Assembly (NCBI GenBank): GCA_963763135.1
Contig: CAVXNJ010000001.1
Location: 248,001 to 312,000 of the forward strand
Direction of reading: 5' to 3'
From: JANMZO01 sp963763135
GTDB taxonomy: Bacteria > Actinomycetota > Acidimicrobiia > Acidimicrobiales > JANYDT01
Length of the DNA stretch: 64,000 nt
Positions 44,261-52,073 of the stretch are shown here, piece after piece. How positions within the stretch are numbered: the stretch's first letter is position 1; the number at the start of each line of letters is the position of its first letter. A program made the translations under genes and the position numbers. The notes beneath the pieces are model-generated. The model made no database searches and was not told the origin of the DNA. It saw nothing but the letters and a program-made list of their open reading frames with translations.

Positions 44261-45118
44261 TCAGCCGACTTCCATGGGAAGCGTTGGGTCAGCGGACCAT
44301 TCCATGAGGCTCGCGTCGTATACAGACACGTCGTCGCGACCGATCAGATGAAGGGCGAAGGCATCGAGCGATGCCGCAATCCCGCCCCCGCAGTACGTGA
44401 TGATTCGCTGGTCGCCGTTGACGTGATCGAACGCGTTTCGGATCTCGTCGACGCTCCGAAGGCAACCGGTCGAAGGATCAACCAGTGTTTCCCACGGAAC
44501 GTTGTGCGACCCGGCGATTCGACCCGGTCGGCCGTAATGGGCGGAGCCAGGCTCCCCCCGGTACTGGGCGTTCGACAGGGCGTTCACGACACAGGCGCCT
44601 CCATTGGCGACATCGTGCTTGTCGGTGAAGACGCCAGGTCGCAACACGGCCGTGCAGGTGGCCAACGGGTAGTTTGCCGGGTTGGGCGAGACCGGCCCGT
44701 TCACCGCAGTCCACGCACTGAGCCCACCGTCGAGTACCGCTGCGCGACCTCTGAACGAAAAAGCCCGAAGCATCATCCAGGTTCTCGCCGCCCACATCAT
44801 TCCGCGACGGTCGTAGAGGATCACGGTGCTGGAATCGCTCACGCCGGCGGCGCCGATGTTATCGGCGAAACGCTCGGGGGTCGGGAGTGTGAAGCGGAAC
44901 GGGCTTTCGGGGTCGGCGAAGTCGGTGAGGAGGTCAAGGAAACCCGCTCCTTCGATATGACCTTCCTCGTAGGTGGCTCGCCCACTTTCAGCTCGCGTAC
45001 CGGTTCCATTGGGGTCCGGTGAAAGAAGCACGGTGCAGTCGTAGATTCGGAGGTCAGGGTCAGCGTGATGATCGAGCAACCACTGCGCACTCACCAGCGA
45101 CGATTGATCAGTATGCAT
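44261..45118 (-). CDS. sseA: Thiosulfate/3-mercaptopyruvate sulfurtransferase
   Basis: A 285-residue tandem rhodanese. The inactive first domain contains VILYDRRGMMWAARTWMML and LDGGLSAWTA; the second carries the active-site loop IITYCGGGIAASLDAF with the persulfide Cys and ends SVYDASLMEWSADPTLPMEV. Transfers sulfur from thiosulfate or mercaptopyruvate to a thiophilic acceptor. AAGGAATCCT precedes the ATG. Divergent from the APH-type kinase gene. Confidence 0.9.
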   Translation of the reverse strand: MHTDQSSLVSAQWLLDHHADPDLRIYDCTVLLSPDPNGTGTRAESGRATYEEGHIEGAGFLDLLTDFADPESPFRFTLPTPERFADNIGAAGVSDSSTVILYDRRGMMWAARTWMMLRAFSFRGRAAVLDGGLSAWTAVNGPVSPNPANYPLATCTAVLRPGVFTDKHDVANGGACVVNALSNAQYRGEPGSAHYGRPGRIAGSHNVPWETLVDPSTGCLRSVDEIRNAFDHVNGDQRIITYCGGGIAASLDAFALHLIGRDDVSVYDASLMEWSADPTLPMEVG

Positions 45119-45219
45119 AGGATTCCTTGTCGGTTCGTTCGAGGGTTCGTTGGGCTCGTTGTGGGGCCTTACGAGAGTATTGCCGACCGGCGATTCCTCT
45201 GCGATGTCAGACTCTCGCG

Positions 45220-46134
45220 ATGAGGTTCGATCGAGCGGCGAAGGACTGGGTCGAGCGGACTTGTGGCCCGGGTGCCACGGTGGTTTCGAGCCGGCGACTG
45301 CACGGTGGGCTTTCGTCGAGCGTCCACGAACTTCGCGTCGACACTCGAAGCGGCCACCACCTCCTTGTCCTGCGACGAATCGACCCCGAAGACAATCCCG
45401 ACGCGCGGGCCGAGATCATCTCCGAGGGTCGGATTCTGTCGGCGTTGGAGAACCGTCTAGTTCCTCGGCTTCTGGCGTCCGACCCGAGCGGCGAGGCCTG
45501 CGGGTATCCGGCCAGCGTCCAGACGCGACTCCCGGGTCGGCCGACGCTGTCGCCGGTCCTCCTTGACCGTTGGATATCCGGCCTGGCCGAGGCGGTACGA
45601 ACCGTGCACGGCGCGATGGTCGCGCCGACGATCCTTCGAGAACTTCCCCCCTTTCGTCCTTGGTTGCCAGTCGATGACGCGCCGCCATCGTGGAGTCGGG
45701 ACCCTGCGGCGTGGTCCGAAGCACGGACCCGGGTGTGCGCCCGATGGCCGCCGAACGCGCCCGTGGTGTCGGGTGAAGCTTCCGGGTTCGCACTCATCCA
45801 TCGGGACCTTCACCCCGCCAACGTGCTGTTCGACAACGGCGAACTCAGCGGGATCGTTGATTGGACGAATGCCTCGGTGGGTCCGGTTGAAGTGGATATC
45901 TCCCGCTGCCGGGTCCAGGCGGCCCTGCTGGTCGGCGACGCGCCAGCTTGGGAGTTGGTCCGGCACTGCGAGTCGATATGCGAGCGCTACGACCCGATCT
46001 GGGATGCGATGGTCGCACTTGAGATCGCACCCTGGCTCGGGGACATCGCGGCGGCTTTCCGTGCGCTCGGCACCGATGTGCGGGTCGCGTCGTTGCGCCG
46101 ATCGCTTGACGCGATCGTGGTCGCTTCGCTGTAG
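45220..46134 (+). CDS. Aminoglycoside phosphotransferase-family kinase
   Basis: A 304-residue APH/choline-kinase fold protein. The N-lobe has GGLSSSVHELRV and HHLLVLRRI (the likely ATP Lys is replaced by Arg), the catalytic loop is LIHRDLHPANVLF and the metal motif is IVDWTNASVGPVEVDI. Such proteins phosphorylate small molecules; many in actinobacteria are not drug-resistance genes. The internal ATG MRFDRAAKDWVERT is taken as the start because the region before it lacks family similarity and gives an Arg-rich peptide. Confidence 0.75.
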   Translation: MRFDRAAKDWVERTCGPGATVVSSRRLHGGLSSSVHELRVDTRSGHHLLVLRRIDPEDNPDARAEIISEGRILSALENRLVPRLLASDPSGEACGYPASVQTRLPGRPTLSPVLLDRWISGLAEAVRTVHGAMVAPTILRELPPFRPWLPVDDAPPSWSRDPAAWSEARTRVCARWPPNAPVVSGEASGFALIHRDLHPANVLFDNGELSGIVDWTNASVGPVEVDISRCRVQAALLVGDAPAWELVRHCESICERYDPIWDAMVALEIAPWLGDIAAAFRALGTDVRVASLRRSLDAIVVASL

Positions 46135-46196
46135 CAGTGTTGCGCCGCTCCAGCGGTGTCATGCCGGGTTACTCGGTAGGTTGGGTCAGCGTGGAC

Positions 46197-47057
46197 TTAT
46201 ACCTCGACGCTGTAGTGGCCCTTGTCGTCGCGACGGATGCGGCCCGAACCGACACCGCCCCAGTGGGTCCCGATGACGAGGGTCTGATCGAGGTACCGGG
46301 CGAGGAACTCATCTCGAGTCTTGGCTGACATCACGCGGTCGGTGTCGAAGTCGCTCGACAGCTCGGTACGCGCGATCTGGATCGGCGAGTGGATCATGTC
46401 GCCGGTGATGACGGCCTGCACGCCGTCGGATTCGATGACGACGGACACGTGGCCCGGTGTGTGGCCAGGCGTCGGGTCGAAGCGGACCTGCGGGCAGATC
46501 GTATGTGTACTTTCGACCAGGTCGACGAGACCGGCGTCGAGGACCGGCGTGACCGAATCGCCGAGGAGGTCTTCGCCCGGCGTCGGCCCTTCACCCTGCC
46601 AGTGCTCGAGCTCGCGCTTCACGAAGACGTAACGGGCGTTGGGGAACGTGGGGACCCACTTGCCGTCGACCAGCTTCGTGTTCCAGCCGATGTGGTCGAC
46701 GTGAAGGTGGGTGCACACGACGTAGTCAATCGACTCGGGGTCGTAGCCGGCGGCAACGAAGTCGCTGAGGAAGTTGGTCTGCAGGCTGTTCCAGCCAGCG
46801 TTCACGCGGACCTTGTCGTTGCCGACGCACGTGTCGACGGCGATCTTCACCTCACCGGTGTCGACGATCAGGCATTGCGTTTTCATCAGTAGATAGCCGT
46901 CGGCGTCGACGAACTCGGGCTGCAGCCACGGCGCCTGCTCCACCACTTCGAGCACTCCCTCGCGCGTGATGCTTCGGAACAGGAACCGGGGCGACGTCTT
47001 GTCTGCCGACTCGACGACAGCGGTGACTTTGACGGACCCGACATTCCATGTGCGCAT
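46197..47057 (-). CDS. MBL-fold metallo-hydrolase
   Basis: A 286-residue metallo-beta-lactamase-fold protein with a complete metal set: CTHLHVDHIGWN (HxHxDH), PGHTPGHVSV, ITGDMIHSP and GTHWGGVGSG. The flanks resemble the lactonase or N-acyl-homoserine-lactonase/alkylsulfatase-like group, but the substrate is unknown. The start is at MRTWNVGSVKV because a TACGGT box lies six bases upstream. Two of the CTCCGGAG repeat units lie between this gene and the divergent amidohydrolase gene. Confidence 0.83.
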   Translation of the reverse strand: MRTWNVGSVKVTAVVESADKTSPRFLFRSITREGVLEVVEQAPWLQPEFVDADGYLLMKTQCLIVDTGEVKIAVDTCVGNDKVRVNAGWNSLQTNFLSDFVAAGYDPESIDYVVCTHLHVDHIGWNTKLVDGKWVPTFPNARYVFVKRELEHWQGEGPTPGEDLLGDSVTPVLDAGLVDLVESTHTICPQVRFDPTPGHTPGHVSVVIESDGVQAVITGDMIHSPIQIARTELSSDFDTDRVMSAKTRDEFLARYLDQTLVIGTHWGGVGSGRIRRDDKGHYSVEV

Positions 47058-47063
47058 GTCCGG

Positions 47064-47069
47064 ACCGTA
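47064..47069 (-). promoter_or_regulatory. -10 box, leaderless type
   Basis: TACGGT, six bases before the MBL ATG. Confidence 0.4.
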
Positions 47070-47118
47070 CTCGGACCGGCCGCTCGGCGTCGACTCGGGT
47101 CTGGCGCGGGTCTTCGCT

Positions 47119-47262
47119 GCTCCGGAGCCGAAAAGTCGTTCCCCCACCGACAAAACGACTCCGGAGCACGTCGCCCCGAACCGTTCGCACCACCGGCAGC
47201 GCACTCCCACGTCGCTCCGGAGCCGAAAAGTCGTTCCCCCACCGACAAAACGACTCCGGAGC
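47119..47262. repeat. CTCCGGAG repeat family, locus 1 (two units)
   Basis: Two identical units (47119-47167 and 47214-47262, identical over 50 bp) lie in the divergent promoter gap. Each begins and ends with the palindrome CTCCGGAG, whose copies are exactly 39 nt apart (47120/47159 and 47215/47254). The interior starts CCGAAAAGTCG and ends ACAAAACGA, and can form an imperfect hairpin. The same design, in the opposite orientation, recurs at 49.06-49.40 kb. Confidence 0.9.
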
Positions 47263-47315
47263 AGACATAACCAATCGGCAGCTCCGGCAAATGGGCGGTT
47301 ACGCCGGGGATTGGG

Positions 47316-47321
47316 TAGCGT
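47316..47321 (+). promoter_or_regulatory. -10 box, leaderless type
   Basis: TAGCGT, six bases before the ATG of the amidohydrolase. Confidence 0.45.
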
Positions 47322-47327
47322 TTCTCC

Positions 47328-48509
47328 ATGCCCTACGCCACCGGTCGCACCTTCCACGACGCCGACGCCCACATCATGGAGCTCCCGGGTTTTCTGCGGG
47401 ACAACGCCGTCAAAGCCTTCGCCGATCGCATGCCGTTGCTCGGTGTGTCGGCGATCGGCGACGACCCTTCGACCCGCATCGACTGGGCCCAGAAGACGTG
47501 TCCGCTACACAACGATCCCGAGTACCGGGCCAACGAGGCCGAGCTGTTGCAGCGGAAGAACTACTACGCCGTCGGATCGTTCGAGCGCGACCACCGGGCT
47601 CAGGTGCTCGACCAACTCGGCTTCGCATCGCAACTCGTGTTCAACACGTGGACGTCGGGCTTCCTCGCGTCGGCGGAACAGGCCAACGACATCGACCTCG
47701 CCTACGCAATGGCCGACGCCCACAACCGCGGCATGGTCGACTTCTGCGCACCGGATCCCCGCCTGCTCCCGGTGGCCTACGTCTGCCTGATGGATCTTAA
47801 GCGCGCAGAGCAACAGGCGGCGTCGGCACTGGAACTCGGGGCGAAGGCCTTGATGATTGCAAGCCACTGTCCGCAGTGGCACAGCCCGAGCCATGTCGGT
47901 CTCGACGGCGTGTGGGCTCGAGCGCAGGAGGCCGGTGTGCCGATCGTGATGCACGTCGGTGGTGGCCACAAGCTGCTCAGCCCGATGTACTTCAACAACG
48001 GTCTGCCGCCCGTTCCCGACTTCCACGGTGGCGCCGAGAACTTCCGCTCCGTCGATTACATGGCCATCCCGTATCACCCGATGCAGACGATGTCGACGCT
48101 CATTCTCGACGGTGTCCTCGACCGCTTCCCCAACCTCAAATGGGGCATCATCGAGCAGGGTGCGTCGTGGGTCCCGGGTTGGATGCGTTCGCTCGATTCC
48201 GCGTTCGGCGCGTTCCGCAAAAACGAGGAGCGACTGCAGAGGTTGACGGCGAAGCCGAGTGAGATCGTGCGTCGTCAGGTGAAGGTGACGCCGTATCCGC
48301 ACGAGGAAGTCGGGTGGATCATCCAGAACTCGGGTCCGGAGATCTGTCTGTTCTCGTCGGACTACCCGCACGTCGAAGGCGGCCGCAACCCGCTGAAGCG
48401 TTTCGCCGGTTCGACCGAGCAATGCACCGACGCCGAGCTCGACGGCTTCTACGAAACCAACATGGTCGACCTGATGGGCCCCAACATCCCCAAACTGGTC
48501 TCGGCCTAA
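47328..48509 (+). CDS. Amidohydrolase-family 2 metal-dependent hydrolase
   Basis: A 393-residue TIM-barrel protein of the amidohydrolase 2 (ACMSD-like) group. Ligand regions are FHDADAHIME near the N-terminus, IVMHVGGGHK, and ICLFSSDYPHVEGG near the C-terminus. Relatives are decarboxylases or hydrolases of aromatic breakdown products. The start is supported by a TAGCGT box six bases upstream. It is followed by a long hairpin at 48531-48577 and a small membrane protein gene. Confidence 0.83.
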   Translation: MPYATGRTFHDADAHIMELPGFLRDNAVKAFADRMPLLGVSAIGDDPSTRIDWAQKTCPLHNDPEYRANEAELLQRKNYYAVGSFERDHRAQVLDQLGFASQLVFNTWTSGFLASAEQANDIDLAYAMADAHNRGMVDFCAPDPRLLPVAYVCLMDLKRAEQQAASALELGAKALMIASHCPQWHSPSHVGLDGVWARAQEAGVPIVMHVGGGHKLLSPMYFNNGLPPVPDFHGGAENFRSVDYMAIPYHPMQTMSTLILDGVLDRFPNLKWGIIEQGASWVPGWMRSLDSAFGAFRKNEERLQRLTAKPSEIVRRQVKVTPYPHEEVGWIIQNSGPEICLFSSDYPHVEGGRNPLKRFAGSTEQCTDAELDGFYETNMVDLMGPNIPKLVSA

Positions 48510-48530
48510 CTCTCCTGCTCAGCTCCCCCA

Positions 48531-48577
48531 ACGTTCGGACGAATGTTCCCGCTCAGTGGGAACATTTGACCGAACGT
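48531..48577 (+). terminator. Long hairpin, copy 1 of a repeated element
   Basis: An outer stem ACGTTCGG/CCGAACGT encloses an inner 9-bp stem AATGTTCCC/GGGAACATT. The inner stem and the trailing TGACCGAACG are shared with the hairpin at 58.66 kb. Confidence 0.7.
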
Positions 48578-48603
48578 CGCGTCTCCTAAGCTGCTAGCCC
48601 GCT

Positions 48604-49032
48604 ATGGACATCTCGCTCACCACTTTCCGCATGTTTGTGCACGTTCTTGCCGCCACCGTTTGGGTCGGCGGGCAGATCGTGATGGCGGGGCTCGTCCCCG
48701 TCGCCCGGTCGGTGAGCCCCGAAGCTCCTCGCATCCTCGCCCGCCGGTTCGGCCTCGTGAGCTGGCCGGCCCTTGCGGTTCTCACCTTCACCGGCATCTG
48801 GAACGCGCTGTCGATCGACTTCAACGAAGCACCGACGTCGTACAAGACCAAGTTCGGTCTCAAGATGACGTGCTATCTCCTCACCGGCTTCGGCGCTGCG
48901 ATCCATACGCTCGGACCCACGGTCGGCCGCACCAAGCCGAAGCTCCGCACCCCGATGCTCGCCATCGGTGGAGCAGTTGGTGCCCTCGGCGCAGTCGGAG
49001 CACTCTTCTTCGCCGTTGCACTCCGTTACTAA
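48604..49032 (+). CDS. Small integral membrane protein (CopD-like)
   Basis: A 142-residue protein with four hydrophobic segments (FVHVLAATVWVGGQIVMAGL; PALAVLTFTGIWNAL; LKMTCYLLTGFGAAIHTLGP; LAIGGAVGALGAVGALFFAV). The His/Trp/Gly pattern of the first helix (HVLAATVWVGG) is typical of the CopD/YozB-type membrane family, which may bind heme or copper. Function is otherwise unknown. No ribosome site or leaderless box is clear; it may be read through from the amidohydrolase gene. Confidence 0.68.
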   Translation: MDISLTTFRMFVHVLAATVWVGGQIVMAGLVPVARSVSPEAPRILARRFGLVSWPALAVLTFTGIWNALSIDFNEAPTSYKTKFGLKMTCYLLTGFGAAIHTLGPTVGRTKPKLRTPMLAIGGAVGALGAVGALFFAVALRY

Positions 49033-49418
49033 GCGTACATATCGTCAGGACACACTCACTCCGGAGTCAAAAACGTTACCGCTGGGTAGGTTTTCGGCTC
49101 CGGAGCAGCAACAACCGGCAGCCGACCCCGCTCCGGAGTCACTTCGTACGCCCGGAAGCGACTTTTCGGCTCCGGAGCAGCCAGAGGGCGGAGCAGCAAA
49201 ACCCAGCGTCCATGCTCCGGAGGCATTTTGTAGGCCGGAAAACGACTATTCGACTCCGGAGCAAAACGAACTCCCTGGCCCGCCTCCGGAGTCAAAAACG
49301 TTACCGCTGGGTAGGTTTTCGGCTCCGGAGCAGCAACAACCGGCAGCCGACCCCGCTCCGGAGTCATTTCGTACGCCCGGAAGCGACATTTCGGCTCCGG
49401 AGCAGCGAAACCGCTTGC
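49033..49418. repeat. CTCCGGAG repeat family, locus 2 (five units)
   Basis: The palindrome CTCCGGAG occurs ten times at 49059, 49098, 49131, 49170, 49215, 49254, 49284, 49323, 49356 and 49395, making five pairs each with exactly 39-nt spacing. Gaps between units are 22-37 nt. Units 1+2 recur as units 4+5 after 225 nt, a segmental duplication. In the opposite orientation the 31-nt interiors begin CCGAA (one TCGAA) and end near AATGA or TTGA, matching locus 1. No gene is seen; it lies between the convergent CopD-like and SDR genes. Confidence 0.9.
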
Positions 49419-50159
49419 CTACCAGAGGCCGCCGAAACCGCCGCCGTCGACCACCATCGAGGTGCCGGTGATGTAGCGGGCCTGGTCGCTGCAGAGGAAG
49501 GCGACGGCGGCGCCGAAGTCTTCGGGGCGGCCGAGGGCACGCATCGGGGTGTTCGACACGTCGGGGTTGTCGCCGTAGAGGTGCTTGATGCGGTCGGTGG
49601 CATGGCTGCCGGGGAGCACGGAATTGACGGTGACGCCGTCTGGGCCGACGGCATTGGACGTCGTCTTGAGGAAGCCGTGCAGCACGGCGCGCGCCGTGTT
49701 CGAGAGAATCAGGTACGGCGCGGGCTGCTTCACCACGACCGACGTGATGGCCACGATCCGGCCCCAGTGCGACGCCCGCATGCCGGGCAACGCAGCCTTC
49801 ACCATGGCAATGGACGCAAGCGCATTCGTCTCAAACGCCTTCGTGAACGCGTCGAGGTCATGGGCGTCGAGACCACCGGAAGGCGGCCCGCCACCGTTGG
49901 CCACGAGGATGTCGACGCCACCCATGGCCGCAATGGCCTGCTCCACGAACGCGGTGGCACCAGCGGCCGTAGAGACATCGGCCACGATCGGTGTCGCCAG
50001 CGGTCCGAGCTTCTCGGCCGCGGCCTTGACCCGCTCCTCGTCGCGGCTGCAGATCGCGACCTGCACGCCCTCATCGACCAGACATTGGGCCGATGCGAAC
50101 CCCAGGCCCGTGGATGACGCAGCGACGGCGGCGCGCTTTCCCTTGATTCCAAAATCCAT
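49419..50159 (-). CDS. SDR-family oxidoreductase, atypical active site
   Basis: A 246-residue short-chain dehydrogenase-like protein. The N-terminal nucleotide motif is AASSTGLGFASA, NNAG is VANGGGPPSGG, and the C-terminus is MVVDGGGFGGLW. The usual YxxxK reads APYLILSNTARAVLHGF, with Ser/Asn in place of Lys, as in a known FabG-like SDR subgroup. In this cluster it may oxidise a dihydrodiol formed by the Rieske oxygenase, but the non-canonical site leaves that open. Last gene of a five-gene minus-strand run. Confidence 0.8.
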   Translation of the reverse strand: MDFGIKGKRAAVAASSTGLGFASAQCLVDEGVQVAICSRDEERVKAAAEKLGPLATPIVADVSTAAGATAFVEQAIAAMGGVDILVANGGGPPSGGLDAHDLDAFTKAFETNALASIAMVKAALPGMRASHWGRIVAITSVVVKQPAPYLILSNTARAVLHGFLKTTSNAVGPDGVTVNSVLPGSHATDRIKHLYGDNPDVSNTPMRALGRPEDFGAAVAFLCSDQARYITGTSMVVDGGGFGGLW

Positions 50160-50194
50160 GACAGGTTGCTTTCTTACGCGATGACGGGGGCGGA

Positions 50195-50725
50195 TTACAA
50201 GATGACGCTGACGCGCCCGTGGGGACGGAGCTGAGCCAGAGCGAGGGTTGAACGACGGTGCTGGATCTCAAACCCAGCCGAGCCACCGCGCAGCAACCGC
50301 ATCTGATACGAGCCGGGGTAGACATCGAGCTTGGCCAGCGCCGAGCGGTAGACGACGAAGTTCGCACGCACCGCTATAGAGCCGTCGTCGTTCTGCGTCG
50401 CCATCACGTTGCTGATCATCCGCTGCGTGATCGAGTGCGGCGACTCGGTCCACGCGCTTCCGTCGACCATTGCATCCACGCGTTGGCTCAGCAGGAACCA
50501 GTCGTCACGCACAAAGAACAGATCGTATTCGGCGTCGCCCTCGGGTCGGTCAGTGGAAGGAACGAGGTACTCGCAGTCGGGTGTGAACAGCGCAAACCAC
50601 TCGCGCAGCCGCCACTCGTCGAGGAGCCGGGCCTCGTAATAGAGGAACATCTCCACTTCACGTGACAGCGCCGGATCGGCGGTCTGGGGCGGTGCGGACA
50701 CCGGGACGTTATCGGTGGATGTCAT
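50195..50725 (-). CDS. Ring-hydroxylating dioxygenase beta subunit
   Basis: A 176-residue SnoaL-like/beta-subunit protein (SREVEMFLYYEARLLDEWRL, WFALFTPDCEYLVPSTDR, RMISNVMATQNDDGS, VVYRSALAKLDVYPG). It is the structural partner of alpha subunits in Rieske dioxygenases such as biphenyl or benzoate enzymes. Starts eight bases after the alpha gene; order alpha-beta is usual. A longer in-frame start lies inside the alpha gene and is rejected. Confidence 0.87.
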   Translation of the reverse strand: MTSTDNVPVSAPPQTADPALSREVEMFLYYEARLLDEWRLREWFALFTPDCEYLVPSTDRPEGDAEYDLFFVRDDWFLLSQRVDAMVDGSAWTESPHSITQRMISNVMATQNDDGSIAVRANFVVYRSALAKLDVYPGSYQMRLLRGGSAGFEIQHRRSTLALAQLRPHGRVSVIL

Positions 50726-50733
50726 CGCAGGCC

Positions 50734-52071
50734 TCAGTTCGTCGCATGTTGTTGTTCGGGCCATCCGACGCGACCGCGCTTACCGAGCTGGGGCACTTCG
50801 AGCGGATGCTCGGTTCCGGTCATACGACGGTCCCACTCCCGCCAGAACGTACGCATCTGCAGCTCGTCGGTGAAGATCTTGCGCTCCGAGCCCATGCCCC
50901 GTGAGATGTCGTTCCACGGCGCAACGTCGTGGGCCGCAAAGCCGCGCTGACAGCGTTCAAGCGCCTCGATGTCGTCGGGGGTGGCCAGACCGGCCGGACC
51001 CCAGAACGTGAGGAAGTTCTCCTGACGCATCTTGCGCAGCGCAGGGTCATCGTCCTTCGGCTGAAGGCTCCACGCGGTCACTTCCATGTACCCCGGCGCG
51101 ATGGGATAGTACGTGCGCAGAGTAATTCCCATGATGAGGTCGACAACCGCGAGGTTCGGAAAGATCACCAGATTGCGACCGGAGAACATACGGTTCGCCC
51201 AGTCAGCCCCGTACAACTCGGCGAAGCGATTGCGGCGGGCGACCTGACTGTCGAGAGCTGCTCCCGAGAGATCACGTCCGAGCCCGGCGTTGCGCCCACC
51301 GGTTGCGTCGGCCCCACCGATCACCGCGTGACCGTTGCCCAGGTCGTAGCCGAGGTTCGGTGACGTGCCCTTGGCAAAGACCATGCTCAGGTCCTTACCG
51401 GACTCCTTCAACATCGCGAGGTAGCGGTGGTGCGTGGTCAGGGCGTGGTAGCCATCGGCCGAGTTCTCGCTCAGCAGCTTCCAGTTCGCGTTGGCGGCGT
51501 AGAGGTGCGACCCGCCGATGACCTGCATGCCCTGCTCCGACTGGTCGGCGAATAGGTCGAGGATGTCGCTCGCACCAGCGAGGTACGCGTCGAGATCGAC
51601 GATGTCCTTCGTCCACGACAGGAACACAAAGCCCCGATAGGACTCAACTTTGGCCGGCTGCACGAGGCACAGGTTGTGACGATCGAAGGTCTCTCCGTAC
51701 GCCTCTTCGCCCGGCAGTGCGACAAGGTCGCCCGAGGTGTTGAACGCCCAGCCGTGGTAGAAGCACTTGAGGAAACGACCGTGACCTTCGCCGCGCGTTT
51801 CGATCTGCATGCCGCGGTGCGGGCAGGAGTTGACGAAGACCTTGATCTGTCGCTCGTCGTTACGGGTGAAGATGATCGGGCGACCACCGACGTTGCGGGT
51901 GCGGAAGTCGTGCGGGTTCTCGATCTCGCTCTCGTGGCCGACGTAGAGCCAGCTGCGGTCGAAGATGAGCTTGCGCTCCTGTTCGAGCACATCTTGGTCG
52001 AACATGGTTCCGCGGTGGACCCGGAACCTCGGTGTCTCTCGGTCGTCGATGACATACGGCGGTGTGATCAC
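50734..52071 (-). CDS. Ring-hydroxylating dioxygenase alpha subunit (Rieske)
   Basis: A 445-residue catalytic subunit. The Rieske 2Fe-2S site is C83-x-H85 ... C103-x2-H106 (NSCPHRGMQI, then FLKCFYHGWAF). The mononuclear iron site is NWKLLSENSADGYHALTTHH (His-209 and His-214 with a later Asp). It inserts both atoms of O2 into an aromatic ring. GTG is used as start because GGAAGGGG precedes it and the previous gene stops two bases before. No ferredoxin or reductase is encoded nearby. The substrate is not readable. Confidence 0.9.
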   Translation of the reverse strand: MITPPYVIDDRETPRFRVHRGTMFDQDVLEQERKLIFDRSWLYVGHESEIENPHDFRTRNVGGRPIIFTRNDERQIKVFVNSCPHRGMQIETRGEGHGRFLKCFYHGWAFNTSGDLVALPGEEAYGETFDRHNLCLVQPAKVESYRGFVFLSWTKDIVDLDAYLAGASDILDLFADQSEQGMQVIGGSHLYAANANWKLLSENSADGYHALTTHHRYLAMLKESGKDLSMVFAKGTSPNLGYDLGNGHAVIGGADATGGRNAGLGRDLSGAALDSQVARRNRFAELYGADWANRMFSGRNLVIFPNLAVVDLIMGITLRTYYPIAPGYMEVTAWSLQPKDDDPALRKMRQENFLTFWGPAGLATPDDIEALERCQRGFAAHDVAPWNDISRGMGSERKIFTDELQMRTFWREWDRRMTGTEHPLEVPQLGKRGRVGWPEQQHATN

Positions 52072-52073
52072 GG

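Noticed and set aside
49058..49403. CRISPR array
   Set aside because: Only an 8-bp palindrome is repeated, the units are separated by uneven gaps, and no cas genes are nearby. Repeats in known arrays are longer.
48660..50117. 485-residue plus-strand frame
   Set aside because: It crosses the CopD-like gene, the CTCCGGAG repeats and the antisense of the SDR gene; no conserved protein features.
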